64,000 nt of DNA, taken from positions 62,001 through 126,000 of the forward strand of contig JACOUO010000003.1 in the NCBI GenBank assembly GCA_016177845.1. The letters are read 5' to 3'. The DNA comes from Deltaproteobacteria bacterium (lineage in GTDB: Bacteria > Desulfobacterota > GWC2-55-46). The number at the start of each line of letters is the position of its first letter. The stretch's first letter is position 1. This document shows positions 56,121 to 63,837 of the stretch, one piece after another. Made by a program: the position numbers and the translations under genes. Under the pieces are notes generated by a model that did not search any database, had not been told where the DNA came from, and saw only the letters and a list, made by a program, of their open reading frames with translations.

Positions 56121-56954
56121 TCAGTACAGGTTCTTGGGGGAGGAAATTGAAACGGATTCCGCCCTTGCAGCAGGATGCTTCCTGAAACTTATATCATCGT
56201 AATAAGCCGTGACCTTCTCTTTGGTGTTGTCGGTATCTGTCATGAGTATTATTCCGGTTACCTTCGGAGGCTCATCCCTGAATAATTTTTTGTAGTCATC
56301 ATAGATGTTCCTCTCCTCATCTATCCATTTGCCTGCGTTCTCAGTCCCGCTCTCTATTGCAATCATCATCACTTTTTCGGTAAATGGGTTGTTGACTGTC
56401 TCATCCTTTGGGAGCTTGTTTGCCCAGATGTAGTTTATCGCGTTGCCGGGCGGCTTCATCCCGTAGACTGTTTCAAGGAATCTGTATTTGATTTTTTCCA
56501 GAGAGGGGGTCTTCTCAGGCTCGTACTCAAAGACCACATAGACCCTTGCGGCGTAGTCATCCCCTTCTTTTTTCCTCTCATCGCCTTTTTTTAGAACGCC
56601 TTCCACCTTCCAGCGCCACTTAAGTATGGGGAATTCCTTCAGGTCCCATTTGACCTCTTTGTAAACGGCTGAAGCAGCTTCATTGCTTTCAGCTTTCAGA
56701 AAGTAGTTGTCGCCTTCCTTCTGGATTGTATATTCGGTGTGCTTGGGTTTTTTAGGGAACTCAAATGGCTTCCAGCCTTTCGGCAGGCCGCTCTTTTCAG
56801 TATCGTTTGAGAACTTCTCAAGGATTATCTCATCCTTCTGGGCAGGCTGCTGGCCATTGGCAAATAATGGAACGGCAATAAAAAAGGCAATCGCTGTCAG
56901 GATTATCTTTTTTAAATGCCTGGAAAGCGCTTCAGGAGATTTTTTCAGGTCCAT
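56121..56954 (-). CDS. DUF3047 family secreted protein
   Basis: The 277-residue product has a signal sequence (KKIILTAIAFFIAVPLFANG) and the DUF3047 pattern: SGLPKGWKPFEFPKKPKHTE, FPILKWRWKVEGVLKKGDER, DDYAARVYVVFEYEPEK, AINYIWANKLPKDETVNNPF and GIILMTDTDNTKEKVTAYYD. DUF3047 proteins are predicted extracytoplasmic jelly-roll-like proteins without known function. Confidence 0.85.
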   Translation of the reverse strand: MDLKKSPEALSRHLKKIILTAIAFFIAVPLFANGQQPAQKDEIILEKFSNDTEKSGLPKGWKPFEFPKKPKHTEYTIQKEGDNYFLKAESNEAASAVYKEVKWDLKEFPILKWRWKVEGVLKKGDERKKEGDDYAARVYVVFEYEPEKTPSLEKIKYRFLETVYGMKPPGNAINYIWANKLPKDETVNNPFTEKVMMIAIESGTENAGKWIDEERNIYDDYKKLFRDEPPKVTGIILMTDTDNTKEKVTAYYDDISFRKHPAARAESVSISSPKNLY

Positions 56955-57104
56955 TTTTACCCAGGGACATTATTCAGAGATTTTGAATAAGTATGGCAGA
57001 AAATATTTAAGCCATCAAGTGCATCTTGAATAAATTCCTGAAATTGGAAGAAAATGTTTTATGGTTCAGGCCTGAATGAATGAATTAAGCCGTCGGCGGA
57101 GGGT

Positions 57105-57602
57105 TTATTTAGAGTGTCTGTCAGCGACCTTGCTTGCTCCAAAGGAGTCCGGCTTGGTGACAGCGGCATAGCCTGAGCCTGTTACCATTCCGATGACTTC
57201 TTTTATTATTTCCTTTGTATTGCCGTTGGTGCCTACATCGAGGTGTATTTCTATGGGAAGCTCTTTAAGACCGTTATCATTGAGGCGTTCCATAAGGATT
57301 GAGGCCAACTCTATGGACATTGTCGCCTCGTAGAATATGCGCTGTCTCAGGTTGTCCATCTTTCGCCGATGGAGCTTGTTGTAGAAGTATCTGCCGCCGT
57401 GTCCTATCTTATGGATTATTATCGCGCTGACAAAAAGGGTCTCGGAGTTGAGGAAGGAATCTGTCCCGATGATGAGGTTGTATTTCTGGCCATGGTTCTC
57501 CCTGATGTATTCGAGTAATCTCCCGAACATCTCATTAAATGAGAGGCGGCCCCAGGTCGGGCTGACAAATTCCTGGAAGTTATGGCTCGCAGGCTCTTTC
57601 AT
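57105..57602 (-). CDS. DUF458/YkuK family RNase H-like protein
   Basis: The 165-residue product contains NLIIGTDSFLNSETLFVSAI, GGRYFYNKLHRRKMDNLRQR, LPIEIHLDVGTNGNTKEIIK and IGMVTGSGYAAVTKPDSFGA, diagnostic of DUF458 (YkuK), which has an RNase H-like fold with Asp residues at TDS and LDVG. Biochemical role unknown; sporulation associations exist only in Firmicutes. Confidence 0.85.
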   Translation of the reverse strand: MKEPASHNFQEFVSPTWGRLSFNEMFGRLLEYIRENHGQKYNLIIGTDSFLNSETLFVSAIIIHKIGHGGRYFYNKLHRRKMDNLRQRIFYEATMSIELASILMERLNDNGLKELPIEIHLDVGTNGNTKEIIKEVIGMVTGSGYAAVTKPDSFGASKVADRHSK

Positions 57603-57747
57603 CGGAGTAAATCATACTATAAAACTCTTTTAAAAACAAGGTGTTTTCCTTTAAGAGCTCTTGCCGGTCAAACAGGGCCGGAAAAAACCTGTAAAAAAGC
57701 AATTCTCGGCTATTATTAAAACAGGGGATAAACCGAATGGGGTGAGA

Positions 57748-59019
57748 ATGGAAAAAAAGGAAAAAAGCGGGCTGAAAAGGTTTTTAAAGGTCCTTGGCCC
57801 CGGCTTCATCAGCGGCGCGTCTGACGATGACCCCGCCTGCATCGGCACTTACGCAAAGGCCGGCGCCATCCTCGGGTACATGTTCCTTTGGGTGCCGCTC
57901 CTTATCCTTCCCCTTATGATAGTGACCCAGTTCATATGCGCCAAGATAGGTATGATAAGCGGCAGGGGTCTAGCCGGAAATATCAGGAGGCATTTCCCAA
58001 GGGCCGTGCTTTATCCGGCGGTTCTGGGGCTTGCCGCGGCCAATACAATAGAGGCCGGCGCTGACCTCGGGGCAATGGCAGCCGCTATCAATCTTGTAAT
58101 CCCTCTGCCCATTCCTGCACTTACGGTTGCCCTTGCGCTCATTATCCTTTTATTCCAGTTTGTAACCCAATACAGGCAGCTTAAAAAGGTATTTAAGTGG
58201 GCCACGCTCGCGCTCTTCGCCTACATCGGGGCAGGGCTGCTTTCAAAACCTGACCTCACAGAAGTGGTGAGGGCCACCTTTGTGCCGACAGTTAATTTTG
58301 ACATTACATTTTTCTCTTTGCTTGTGGCGCTTTTAGGCGCCAGTTTCTCCCCTTATATATTTTTCTGGCTCACATCTCAGGAGGTCGAGGAAGAAAGGGC
58401 AAAAGGGCATGACCACAGAAAGCAGTTAAACGCAAACAGGAAAGAGATGAAATATTTGAAGGTCGATGTTGGGGTTGGGATGCTTTTTGCCAACCTGATT
58501 ACATACTTTGTCCTGCTTTCTACCGCTGCCACATTATTTAAACACGGCTCTACCGATATAAGCTCGGCTGTTGAGGCCGCAAGGGCATTGGAGCCTATCG
58601 CGGGCGAATGGGCGGGCTGGCTCTGGGCTTTGGGCCTTCTGGGAGTGGGCTTTCTTGCCGTTCCCGTCCTTACAGGCTCTGCCGCCTACGCGCTATCGGA
58701 GGCGTTCAGGCTTCCTCACGGCCTGAACGAAAGGCCTGTCAACGCAAAGGGATTTTATGCATCGATTACCATTTCAACCATCATAGGAGTAGCTATAAAC
58801 TTCTTCGGGATAAACCCCATTCACGCGCTCTTTGTGGTGGAGCTTATAAACGGGATTCTTGCCCCTCCGCTGCTCCTTCTGATACTGATTATGGCTAATA
58901 ACAGAGAGGTCATGGGAAATAAGGTGAACGGGAGGTTAAGCAACATATTCGGAGGGGTCGCAACGGCAGCCATGTTCGCGGCGGCTTTTGGGATGATACT
59001 GCTGTGGTTTAAATCGTAA
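57748..59019 (+). CDS. NRAMP-family divalent metal transporter (divergent)
   Basis: The product (about 423 residues) has eleven hydrophobic segments in the NRAMP/MntH arrangement: LKVLGPGFISGASDDDPACI at helix 1, GLAAANTIEAGADLGAMAAA in helix 3 and ALLGASFSPYIFFWLTSQEV at helix 6. The metal-binding DPGN of classical NRAMP is DDDPACIG here, and helix 6 does not show the MPH motif. It belongs to the large bacterial NRAMP-like clade with unproven substrate. ATG 57748 follows GGGGTGAG; an upstream ATG lacks one. Confidence 0.87.
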   Translation: MEKKEKSGLKRFLKVLGPGFISGASDDDPACIGTYAKAGAILGYMFLWVPLLILPLMIVTQFICAKIGMISGRGLAGNIRRHFPRAVLYPAVLGLAAANTIEAGADLGAMAAAINLVIPLPIPALTVALALIILLFQFVTQYRQLKKVFKWATLALFAYIGAGLLSKPDLTEVVRATFVPTVNFDITFFSLLVALLGASFSPYIFFWLTSQEVEEERAKGHDHRKQLNANRKEMKYLKVDVGVGMLFANLITYFVLLSTAATLFKHGSTDISSAVEAARALEPIAGEWAGWLWALGLLGVGFLAVPVLTGSAAYALSEAFRLPHGLNERPVNAKGFYASITISTIIGVAINFFGINPIHALFVVELINGILAPPLLLLILIMANNREVMGNKVNGRLSNIFGGVATAAMFAAAFGMILLWFKS

Positions 59020-59024
59020 TAAGG

Positions 59025-59453
59025 TCAGAACCTGTACATTAACCCTATGAAGTTCCAGCCATCGTTATTTTTGTTGTGCCCGTTTGAGATATGCGTATAC
59101 TGGACACGGCAATGCCCTCCGATATTGAGCCCGAGCCCTGCGTTGAAATTGAAATGTGTCCCGTTTATGCCGTTTATCCGTGTCAGATAAGTCCCGCCAA
59201 AGGTCAGGTCAACCCTTTCGTCCTTGATGAAGTCATAATCAAAGCCTATTGCTGAATTATCGTGCTCCGTGCCTCCCCAGCCCATAAGAATTCCCCCTAT
59301 GTGGGCAGGCCTGTAATCATACCTCAGCACGCCGCCGTAAGAGTCCTGGTCATGGATAACATCTTTCATTATTCCCAGAGACAGCTCGGCTCGCGAAATT
59401 GCGGGCAGCAAAAAAAGGCATACGGAAATAAAAATAGCATGTAGAAGTTTCAT
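59025..59453 (-). CDS. PagL-like lipid A 3-O-deacylase / acyloxyacyl hydrolase
   Basis: The 142-residue product has a signal peptide (AIFISVCLFLLPAISRAEL) and outer-membrane beta strands ending in the PagL-type catalytic region YTHISNGHNKNNDGWNFIGL and terminal aromatic YRF. PagL trims an acyl chain from lipid A using the His/Ser of a H-x-SN motif, which is present. It is convergent with the NRAMP-like gene, 5 bp apart. Confidence 0.83.
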   Translation of the reverse strand: MKLLHAIFISVCLFLLPAISRAELSLGIMKDVIHDQDSYGGVLRYDYRPAHIGGILMGWGGTEHDNSAIGFDYDFIKDERVDLTFGGTYLTRINGINGTHFNFNAGLGLNIGGHCRVQYTHISNGHNKNNDGWNFIGLMYRF

Positions 59454-59687
59454 TATTGTTTAATTAGTAAAATGTATGAGATTTGCAGAGCGACTTTGAG
59501 GGCTGTCCGGCTGAGTCAAAGAAGAAAGATATATAGAGTATACTGGAAAATTAAAAATTGAGAAGTGAGATGGGGCTGACCATTGAAGTCGTTGATTCAG
59601 AAGAGCTTTTTTAAATTCTTCAAGCGGGGAAGGGTTAAAAGCGGACGGAGGCGTCAAAAACTGAAAGGCAAAGCTTCGACAGGGGTT

Positions 59688-60089
59688 CTAATTTGCAACG
59701 GTGATCGTTTTTGACTCCAAAGTTGTTCCGTCTGACTTTTTGAAGGTCAGGGTAAAATCCATGTTGCCTGTCCATGTGCCTGAGAGGGTCTGATTAAGGT
59801 TATAAGTGCCCCCCGTAGCTATATTTGACAGGGTCACTTCCCCGGTATTCCACATGGACGGAGAAGAAACAAAACTGTATTTGGGACTGGTAAGCTCAGT
59901 ATTGCCGGTATTGTTGAATGTAGCTGTTATCTGTATCGAGCCTGCAAGCGGAGTGACCTGAAAGTTAGTGATAGTTCCGCTGTATACAAAATTCGAGGAC
60001 CATCCTCCTGCGCTGCTGCTGCTTCCTCCGCCGCCTTTACAACCGATCAGTAAAATACATATTGCAAATATCGCTAAGAGGCGTTTCAT
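59688..60089 (-). CDS. Small beta-rich lipoprotein, unknown
   Basis: The 133-residue product has a lipoprotein signal (LLAIFAICILLIGCKGGGGS) with a Gly/Ser linker, then a Thr/Asn/Ser-rich beta domain (ITATFNNTGNTELTSPKY, MDFTLTFKKSDGTTLESKTI) resembling immunoglobulin-like folds of surface lipoproteins. No family recognised. Confidence 0.7.
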   Translation of the reverse strand: MKRLLAIFAICILLIGCKGGGGSSSSAGGWSSNFVYSGTITNFQVTPLAGSIQITATFNNTGNTELTSPKYSFVSSPSMWNTGEVTLSNIATGGTYNLNQTLSGTWTGNMDFTLTFKKSDGTTLESKTITVAN

Positions 60090-60208
60090 GATGCCTTAAC
60101 AATCCTTTAAAAGATTTTAAATTCCTATTTATAAAAACCATTAACATTTAATTTTGTTAATTTCAATAAAAAAAGGGTCAGCCTTGACGGTGTAAAAGAG
60201 AGGTGATT

Positions 60209-60865
60209 TCAGCTTGCTGAGGCTTGCCTGTGCCTGTCAACCCAGAATGCAAAAAGTACAAACAGCCACTGGGAAAGGCCTGTGAATGCCACGACACTTT
60301 CATTGGGAGGCACAGCCCCGAAGAATTGTCCCGCGTAGATCATAACGAGCAAAAGCATAAGGGATAAAAGCCCGTATCGGCCTATTTTGTCCAAGGGACA
60401 TGTTGACCTGAGATATACCCCAGCCCCGATGACAAAAATGCCACCTTCGAGCAATATGGTTCCCAGTGCGGAGTTCCATAACCCGAGCCCAATTCGCTCT
60501 TCTCCCGTAAAGGTCAGCGGCAGGTCAGGTATATGCACGATTGCATCCAGAAACCAGTGGCTTAATACAGTTATGCCTATAACGAGGGCTGAGAGGGGCG
60601 AGCGGCGGCAGATAAAATACGCCAGACCAAGGCAGGCTGACCAGATAATACCGGCTGTAAGGCTGTGTGAGAAGGGATAGTACGCGAAATCAAAGGGCGA
60701 GACGGCTGTAATACCCGGGACGATTTTCAATTGCTCTATCCCAAGCAGCAAAAGGACTGGCCATACCAGGTCAAGCCAGATCGCAGCCATAAAAAAAGTG
60801 CCCAGAGAGACCCCAGGCGCGAATCTTTTGGCTGCAAACCCAACCGCATAATGCCCTATGAACAT
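60209..60865 (-). CDS. Membrane-bound metal-dependent hydrolase-like protein
   Basis: The 218-residue product starts MFIGHYAVGFAAKRFAPGV and has about five membrane helices with conserved His/Asp: YYPFSHSLTAGIIW, VLSHWFLDAIVHIPDLP. This resembles the YdjM/DUF457 family of predicted inner-membrane metal-dependent hydrolases. Substrate unknown. GGGAGTGAG precedes the ATG. Confidence 0.72.
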   Translation of the reverse strand: MFIGHYAVGFAAKRFAPGVSLGTFFMAAIWLDLVWPVLLLLGIEQLKIVPGITAVSPFDFAYYPFSHSLTAGIIWSACLGLAYFICRRSPLSALVIGITVLSHWFLDAIVHIPDLPLTFTGEERIGLGLWNSALGTILLEGGIFVIGAGVYLRSTCPLDKIGRYGLLSLMLLLVMIYAGQFFGAVPPNESVVAFTGLSQWLFVLFAFWVDRHRQASAS

Positions 60866-61049
60866 GAATTGGACTCACTCCCTGTTGTCTACGCAATACA
60901 GATTTATTTTACAAAGGAGAAATTAAAATTCCAAGTGGTTTTTTTCTCAATACCCCTGTCTGTATCAGATGTTTGGAAAAAGATTTAAGTATACAGAATT
61001 TAATCCGAAAATATGCTTATATACATAATAAAAAATTAAGGAGAATTGT

Positions 61050-61457
61050 ATGGTGCTTTTCCAATGGAAGAACGACTACAGCGTAAATGTAAGGCAGTTT
61101 GACAACCATCATAAAAAACTTATCGACCTCATCAATTCGCTTCATGATTCCATGCTTACGGGCAAGCATCAGATTGTTATCGGCAAGATCCTCAAGGACC
61201 TGCTTGATTATACGAGATATCATTTCGGCGAAGAGGAAAAGCTTATGATAAACCATAAATTCTCTGGGTACGCTGAGCACAAATCGCAGCATGATAAATT
61301 TGTTGCAAAAGTATGCGAGTGCATACAGAGGTATGAATCAGGGGCTTTGACCATGACCATAGATTTGATGAATTTTCTCCGTGACTGGTTAAAGAGCCAT
61401 ATATTAGGCACGGACAAGAAATACTCAGAGTTTTTCAACTCTAAAAATGTCGCATAG
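61050..61457 (+). CDS. Bacteriohemerythrin
   Basis: The 135-residue product has the full hemerythrin iron-ligand set: QFDNHHKKLIDLINSLH, YHFGEEEKLM (HxxxE), EHKSQHDKF (HxxxH) and WLKSHILGTDKKY. It binds O2 at a di-iron site and acts in O2 sensing, storage or delivery, common in anaerobes and microaerophiles. AAGGAG lies before ATG. It is the last chromosomal gene before the island boundary at 61.57 kb. Confidence 0.95.
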   Translation: MVLFQWKNDYSVNVRQFDNHHKKLIDLINSLHDSMLTGKHQIVIGKILKDLLDYTRYHFGEEEKLMINHKFSGYAEHKSQHDKFVAKVCECIQRYESGALTMTIDLMNFLRDWLKSHILGTDKKYSEFFNSKNVA

Positions 61458-61518
61458 CGTATTGTGAATACAGGAAAGATATTTAAAGGGTATGGCGGAG
61501 CCTCATTGGGGCCTCAAA

Positions 61519-61556
61519 AAAAAGGGGTTAGCAATTAAGCTAACCCCTTGATTTTT
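61519..61556 (+). terminator. Intrinsic terminator after bacteriohemerythrin
   Basis: AAGGGGTTAGC pairs with GCTAACCCCTT around AATTAA and is followed by GATTTTT. Confidence 0.85.
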
Positions 61557-61568
61557 CTACTTATTTAA

Positions 61569-61598
61569 TGGTGGAGGCGGTGGGAATCGAACCCACGT
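61569..61598 (-). other. Attachment-site copy of a tmRNA (or tRNA-Ala) 3' end
   Basis: On the minus strand the T-arm GTGGG-TTCGATT-CCCAC is followed by the acceptor 3' strand CGCCTCC, A and CCA. No tRNA or tmRNA body precedes it, since no GGAGGCG-like 5' arm exists at the right distance. U70 with A73 fits the G3:U70 identity of alanine acceptors, i.e. tmRNA or tRNA-Ala; an ...ACGTGGG start and CGCCTCCACCA end recall bacterial tmRNA. A 3'-end fragment is the classic product of integrase-mediated insertion. The CCA end faces the hemerythrin gene, so the island lies to the right. Confidence 0.75.
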
Positions 61599-61633
61599 TA
61601 TAAGCCCATAACCGTTTGATTTACTGGTATATT

Positions 61634-61711
61634 TTTGTCTTCAACCCTACTCCGGGACGAGTCTGGGACGGTATCCGGAATATCCAGCCTCGTCGAACCG
61701 TTTGTCTTCAA
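61634..61711. repeat. Direct repeats beside the attachment site
   Basis: TTTGTCTTCAA occurs at 61634-61644 and again at 61701-61711, and ACCGTTTG at 61611-61618 and 61697-61704. Short repeats inside an att region are typical of integrase arm-type binding sites, but this use is inference. Confidence 0.45.
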
Positions 61712-61726
61712 GCGATAACGTTGTTC

Positions 61727-61754
61727 TTGACAAAAACCGGGAAAAGAGTAAAAT
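61727..61754 (+). promoter_or_regulatory. Sigma-70 promoter inside the island
   Basis: A perfect TTGACA (61727-61732) and TAAAAT (61749-61754) are 16 bp apart. Transcription would begin near 61761, just upstream of the structured element. Confidence 0.7.
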
Positions 61755-61760
61755 ATTTAA

Positions 61761-61874
61761 TACAAAGACCTTATACTCGAACTGTCACCGTATGGTGTGC
61801 GTTCGTGGCAATCTCACGATAGGGATAAGGTCGCCTGATTTTTCAAGGCCAAGCGATTTGCTTGGCCTTTTTTA
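61761..61874 (+). ncRNA. Candidate structured small RNA of the island
   Basis: A transcript of about 114 nt runs from the promoter to an intrinsic terminator (AAGGCCAAGC/GCTTGGCCTT at 61845-61869, then TTTTTATT). Its core closes with an 8-bp perfect stem GACCTTAT (61767-61774) with ATAAGGTC (61825-61832). Inside, CGAAC/GTTCG and CACC-GTAT-GGTG stack into one arm; GTG/CAC nearby could form a short second arm. The T-run lies on the plus strand only, so the terminator serves this RNA and not the convergent DUF3800 gene. There is no credible ORF. No known family was recognised. Confidence 0.55.
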
Positions 61875-62504
61875 TTATCGCCCGAATTTCCATTCGTCTT
61901 CTATCCTTTTCGCAATAATGCTCCTGTATAAATCCTTGTCGGTCTTGTCGACATAATACGACCGGTGAATGGCCCCGGCCACCATGTCAGCCAGTTGAAT
62001 CAAGACGTTCGTATGGGAATCGACTATCTTTAAATCTTTGAACACCCTTTTTGCCGGATTATTCAGCTCCCTGCGCAAGTAGCTTGTCATAGCCTGTTTG
62101 AACCCGCGGTCCCCGTGTCCGTCCAGTCTGACCTTGGCATCGGAGATGGTGCCGCCGTGATATTTAAGCACCGTCTTTATCGCGTATTTATAGAAAGACT
62201 CCCTCGACCGGCGCAGTTCTACGCCGTAGATATTCTTCTTGGGCATGACAATGGCCCGCACCCTGAACTTGGAATCAGCTACCGTGCTGAGAAATTTACA
62301 GCGAAAATCCTTGCTGCACTTGTTGAACTTGAATTCGTATTTTTCATGATGTCCCAGCCCCTGCCGTAGTCTCTTGATTTTTAGCGCGGTTTCTTCGGCG
62401 TCCAGAGGGTCGTCAAAGATAATCAGCGCAATAACAAAGACCTCGGAAGACCCCTTCCCTACCTTGAAGCCCGGATCGCCTGAATCGTCGATGAAGATAA
62501 TCAA
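61875..62504 (-). CDS. DUF3800 domain protein
   Basis: The 209-residue product has the DUF3800 signature: MIIFIDDSGDPGF at the N-terminus (metal-binding Asp pair), RLDGHGDRGFKQAMTSYLRR in the middle and LIQLADMVAGAIHRSYYVDK near the end, where ADMVAG Asp is conserved. DUF3800 is an RNase H-fold family frequent in mobile elements and suspected defence or phage regions. Its stop abuts the terminator of the convergent small RNA. Confidence 0.88.
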   Translation of the reverse strand: MIIFIDDSGDPGFKVGKGSSEVFVIALIIFDDPLDAEETALKIKRLRQGLGHHEKYEFKFNKCSKDFRCKFLSTVADSKFRVRAIVMPKKNIYGVELRRSRESFYKYAIKTVLKYHGGTISDAKVRLDGHGDRGFKQAMTSYLRRELNNPAKRVFKDLKIVDSHTNVLIQLADMVAGAIHRSYYVDKTDKDLYRSIIAKRIEDEWKFGR

Positions 62505-62628
62505 TTTAACCTCGCATATTTATTACGCCCGTCTGCAGAATGGAATAATGCCATAGGCGACTTGATATTTCAATCCGATGATGGGACGGAAGTTTACGGC
62601 CTAATCCGAAAATAATCGGTGAGTATAG

Positions 62629-62805
62629 CTAATGCTGGATTTTACAGATGAATCCCGGTAGGAATCGAGGTTTTGCGCTGGAGCGAGCCTTGGACGGCAT
62701 CCTTACAACCCTTGCCACCTGATGCTTCCTGAATCCCATCTTCTGGTTTTTCATGTCGCCGTGGGCGTACTTGAGGGTGGTGCGGATGTCAGTGTGGCCG
62801 AGGCC
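62629..62805 (-). pseudogene. Truncated tyrosine recombinase (integrase) C-terminus
   Basis: A minus-strand frame contains LGHTDIRTTLKYAHGDMKNQ, the C-terminal box of tyrosine recombinases with the active-site Tyr (KYAH) and the preceding LGH. Only about 45 residues of it remain; upstream the frame breaks into unrelated sequence, and no catalytic Arg/Lys/His boxes are seen. This is a remnant of the enzyme that presumably inserted the island. Confidence 0.72.
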
Positions 62806-62811
62806 CAGGGG

Positions 62812-63048
62812 CAGAGCTGGCTCCAGCAAAATTGGAGGCCGCTCCTGATGCTAACGATAATCATAATCGTGGCGAATAACTATATCCTCTATCCCTGTCT
62901 CTCGATATTTACCGACAAGGTCAGAGTCCTTGATCTACCCGACAGGCTCTGGCAACTCATGGAGATAGGCGTAGGTGGATATATCATGGGGAGGACGGTG
63001 GAGAAGGTGAGGGGGCGAGGTGAGGTAAAAAGAAAACGGTGCGCATAG
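62812..63048 (+). pseudogene. Truncated phage holin (3TM type)
   Basis: From 62812 the plus strand encodes SWLQQNWRPLLMLTIIIIVA followed by NNYILYP and MEIGVGGYIMGRTVEK, which is the pattern of 3TM phage/GTA holins: WRPL start, hydrophobic helix, NNY-LxP and GGY-x-GR-x-xEK. The 5' end is replaced by the integrase remnant on the opposite strand and there is no proper start codon with ribosome binding site. It is a fossil of a lysis cassette. Confidence 0.6.
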
Positions 63049-63065
63049 CGCACCCTACGGGGCTG

Positions 63066-63098
63066 TAGGTTGGCGAAGCGTAACCCAACGGTTTTTTT
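63066..63098. repeat. Palindromic repeat TTGG...TAACCCAACG, copy 1
   Basis: TAGGTTGGCGAAGCGTAACC followed by CAACGGTTTTT. It is the degenerate version of the palindrome TTGGGTTA-GCGGAGCG-TAACCCAA, preceded at 63040 by another hairpin TGCGC-ATA-GCGCA. These are well-known dispersed repeats. Confidence 0.7.
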
Positions 63099-63152
63099 TG
63101 ACAATGAAAATATTGGGGTTTCGGTCTAGGACCTCAACCCAACTTACGCCAC

Positions 63153-63737
63153 TCATCTAATATGCCAAATAGCTCTTCCAGGACCGCCCGAACCAGGAAA
63201 TTGCCAACCCATATGAGTAACCGAATTGATAATCTCGCGTATCAAGTCAACAGTGTGTCTCTGCACTTGCCTTAAAAAATCAACATCAATTGCTGTGTCA
63301 AACTGTTCCTTTTTACGATTTACGAAAAAAGGAAGTGACGCACCATTAACGTCTGGTGTGTGCCATGAACCATGGCAGAGTACGTTGCGAATTTCCGAAG
63401 CCTTACGAAGCTCTTCGAGCAATTCGTCGAGGTTGGAAATTGTTGCGGAAGGATGCTCTCGCACCGCTTTGCCATAGCCATCTATTAAGCCGCCAAGCTG
63501 ATCAGTAAGTGCACGTTCAAGTTTCTGAAGCCACTCGTCACAAGCCTTTTGAATTTCTTCTTCTCGATATGGCTTGGTTGCGGTAAACGCAAAAATCGCC
63601 CTATCTTCCAAAAAGCCAAACGTCGCAACGGTGCGCCCTAGCGCTTCCCAGAACATGGCATCATGCCGGTGGGTTGGATATAGATCGGGCAAACCCGCTT
63701 GATTAACGCTGAATCTCTCTTCCTCTTCACCAGCCAT
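63153..63737 (-). CDS. Candidate HEPN-type protein, unknown function
   Basis: The product (about 195 residues, start ATG 63737 with GGAG spaced 6 bp) is mostly helical. Near residue 117 it has EIRNVLCHGSW, i.e. R-N-x-x-x-H, the catalytic signature of HEPN RNases (R-x4-6-H). Before it are two long amphipathic helices (EALGRTVATFGFLEDRAIF and WLQKLERALTDQLGGLIDG) as in HEPN four-helix bundles, and after it a Trp/Gly-rich tail (MGWQFPGSGGPGRAIW). HEPN toxins and Abi proteins share this arrangement. The gene lies between two copies of a repeat and upstream of a truncated gene on the same strand. HEPN membership is inference from one motif. Confidence 0.6.
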   Translation of the reverse strand: MAGEEEERFSVNQAGLPDLYPTHRHDAMFWEALGRTVATFGFLEDRAIFAFTATKPYREEEIQKACDEWLQKLERALTDQLGGLIDGYGKAVREHPSATISNLDELLEELRKASEIRNVLCHGSWHTPDVNGASLPFFVNRKKEQFDTAIDVDFLRQVQRHTVDLIREIINSVTHMGWQFPGSGGPGRAIWHIR

Positions 63738-63756
63738 ATCTTTCTCCATCAGTTTT

Positions 63757-63789
63757 GTTGGGTTAGCGGAGCGTAACCCAACGGTTTTT
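63757..63789. repeat. Palindromic repeat TTGGGTTA...TAACCCAA, copy 2
   Basis: GTTGGGTTAGCGGAGCGTAA continues CCCAACGGTTTTT; TTGGGTTA pairs with TAACCCAA. It is the intact form of the copy at 63066 in the same orientation. The two bracket the HEPN-like gene. Confidence 0.75.
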
Positions 63790-63837
63790 CCAAACCGAGA
63801 AGATGTTGGGTTGACAGGCAAAACGGTATCTACGGAG

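Noticed and set aside
61569-61640. Intact tRNA gene at the end of the hemerythrin region
   Set aside because: Only the T-arm and acceptor 3' strand are present; no anticodon arm or 5' acceptor strand at the correct distance.
62889-63104. A 71-codon minus-strand frame starting MSKKTVGLRFANLQP
   Set aside because: The N-terminus is a translation of the palindromic repeat and the rest is antisense to the holin remnant.
63738-63821. N-terminal extension of the HEPN-like gene to 63821
   Set aside because: The extension translates the repeat unit (KTVGLRSANPT); the internal ATG at 63737 has a proper GGAG box.
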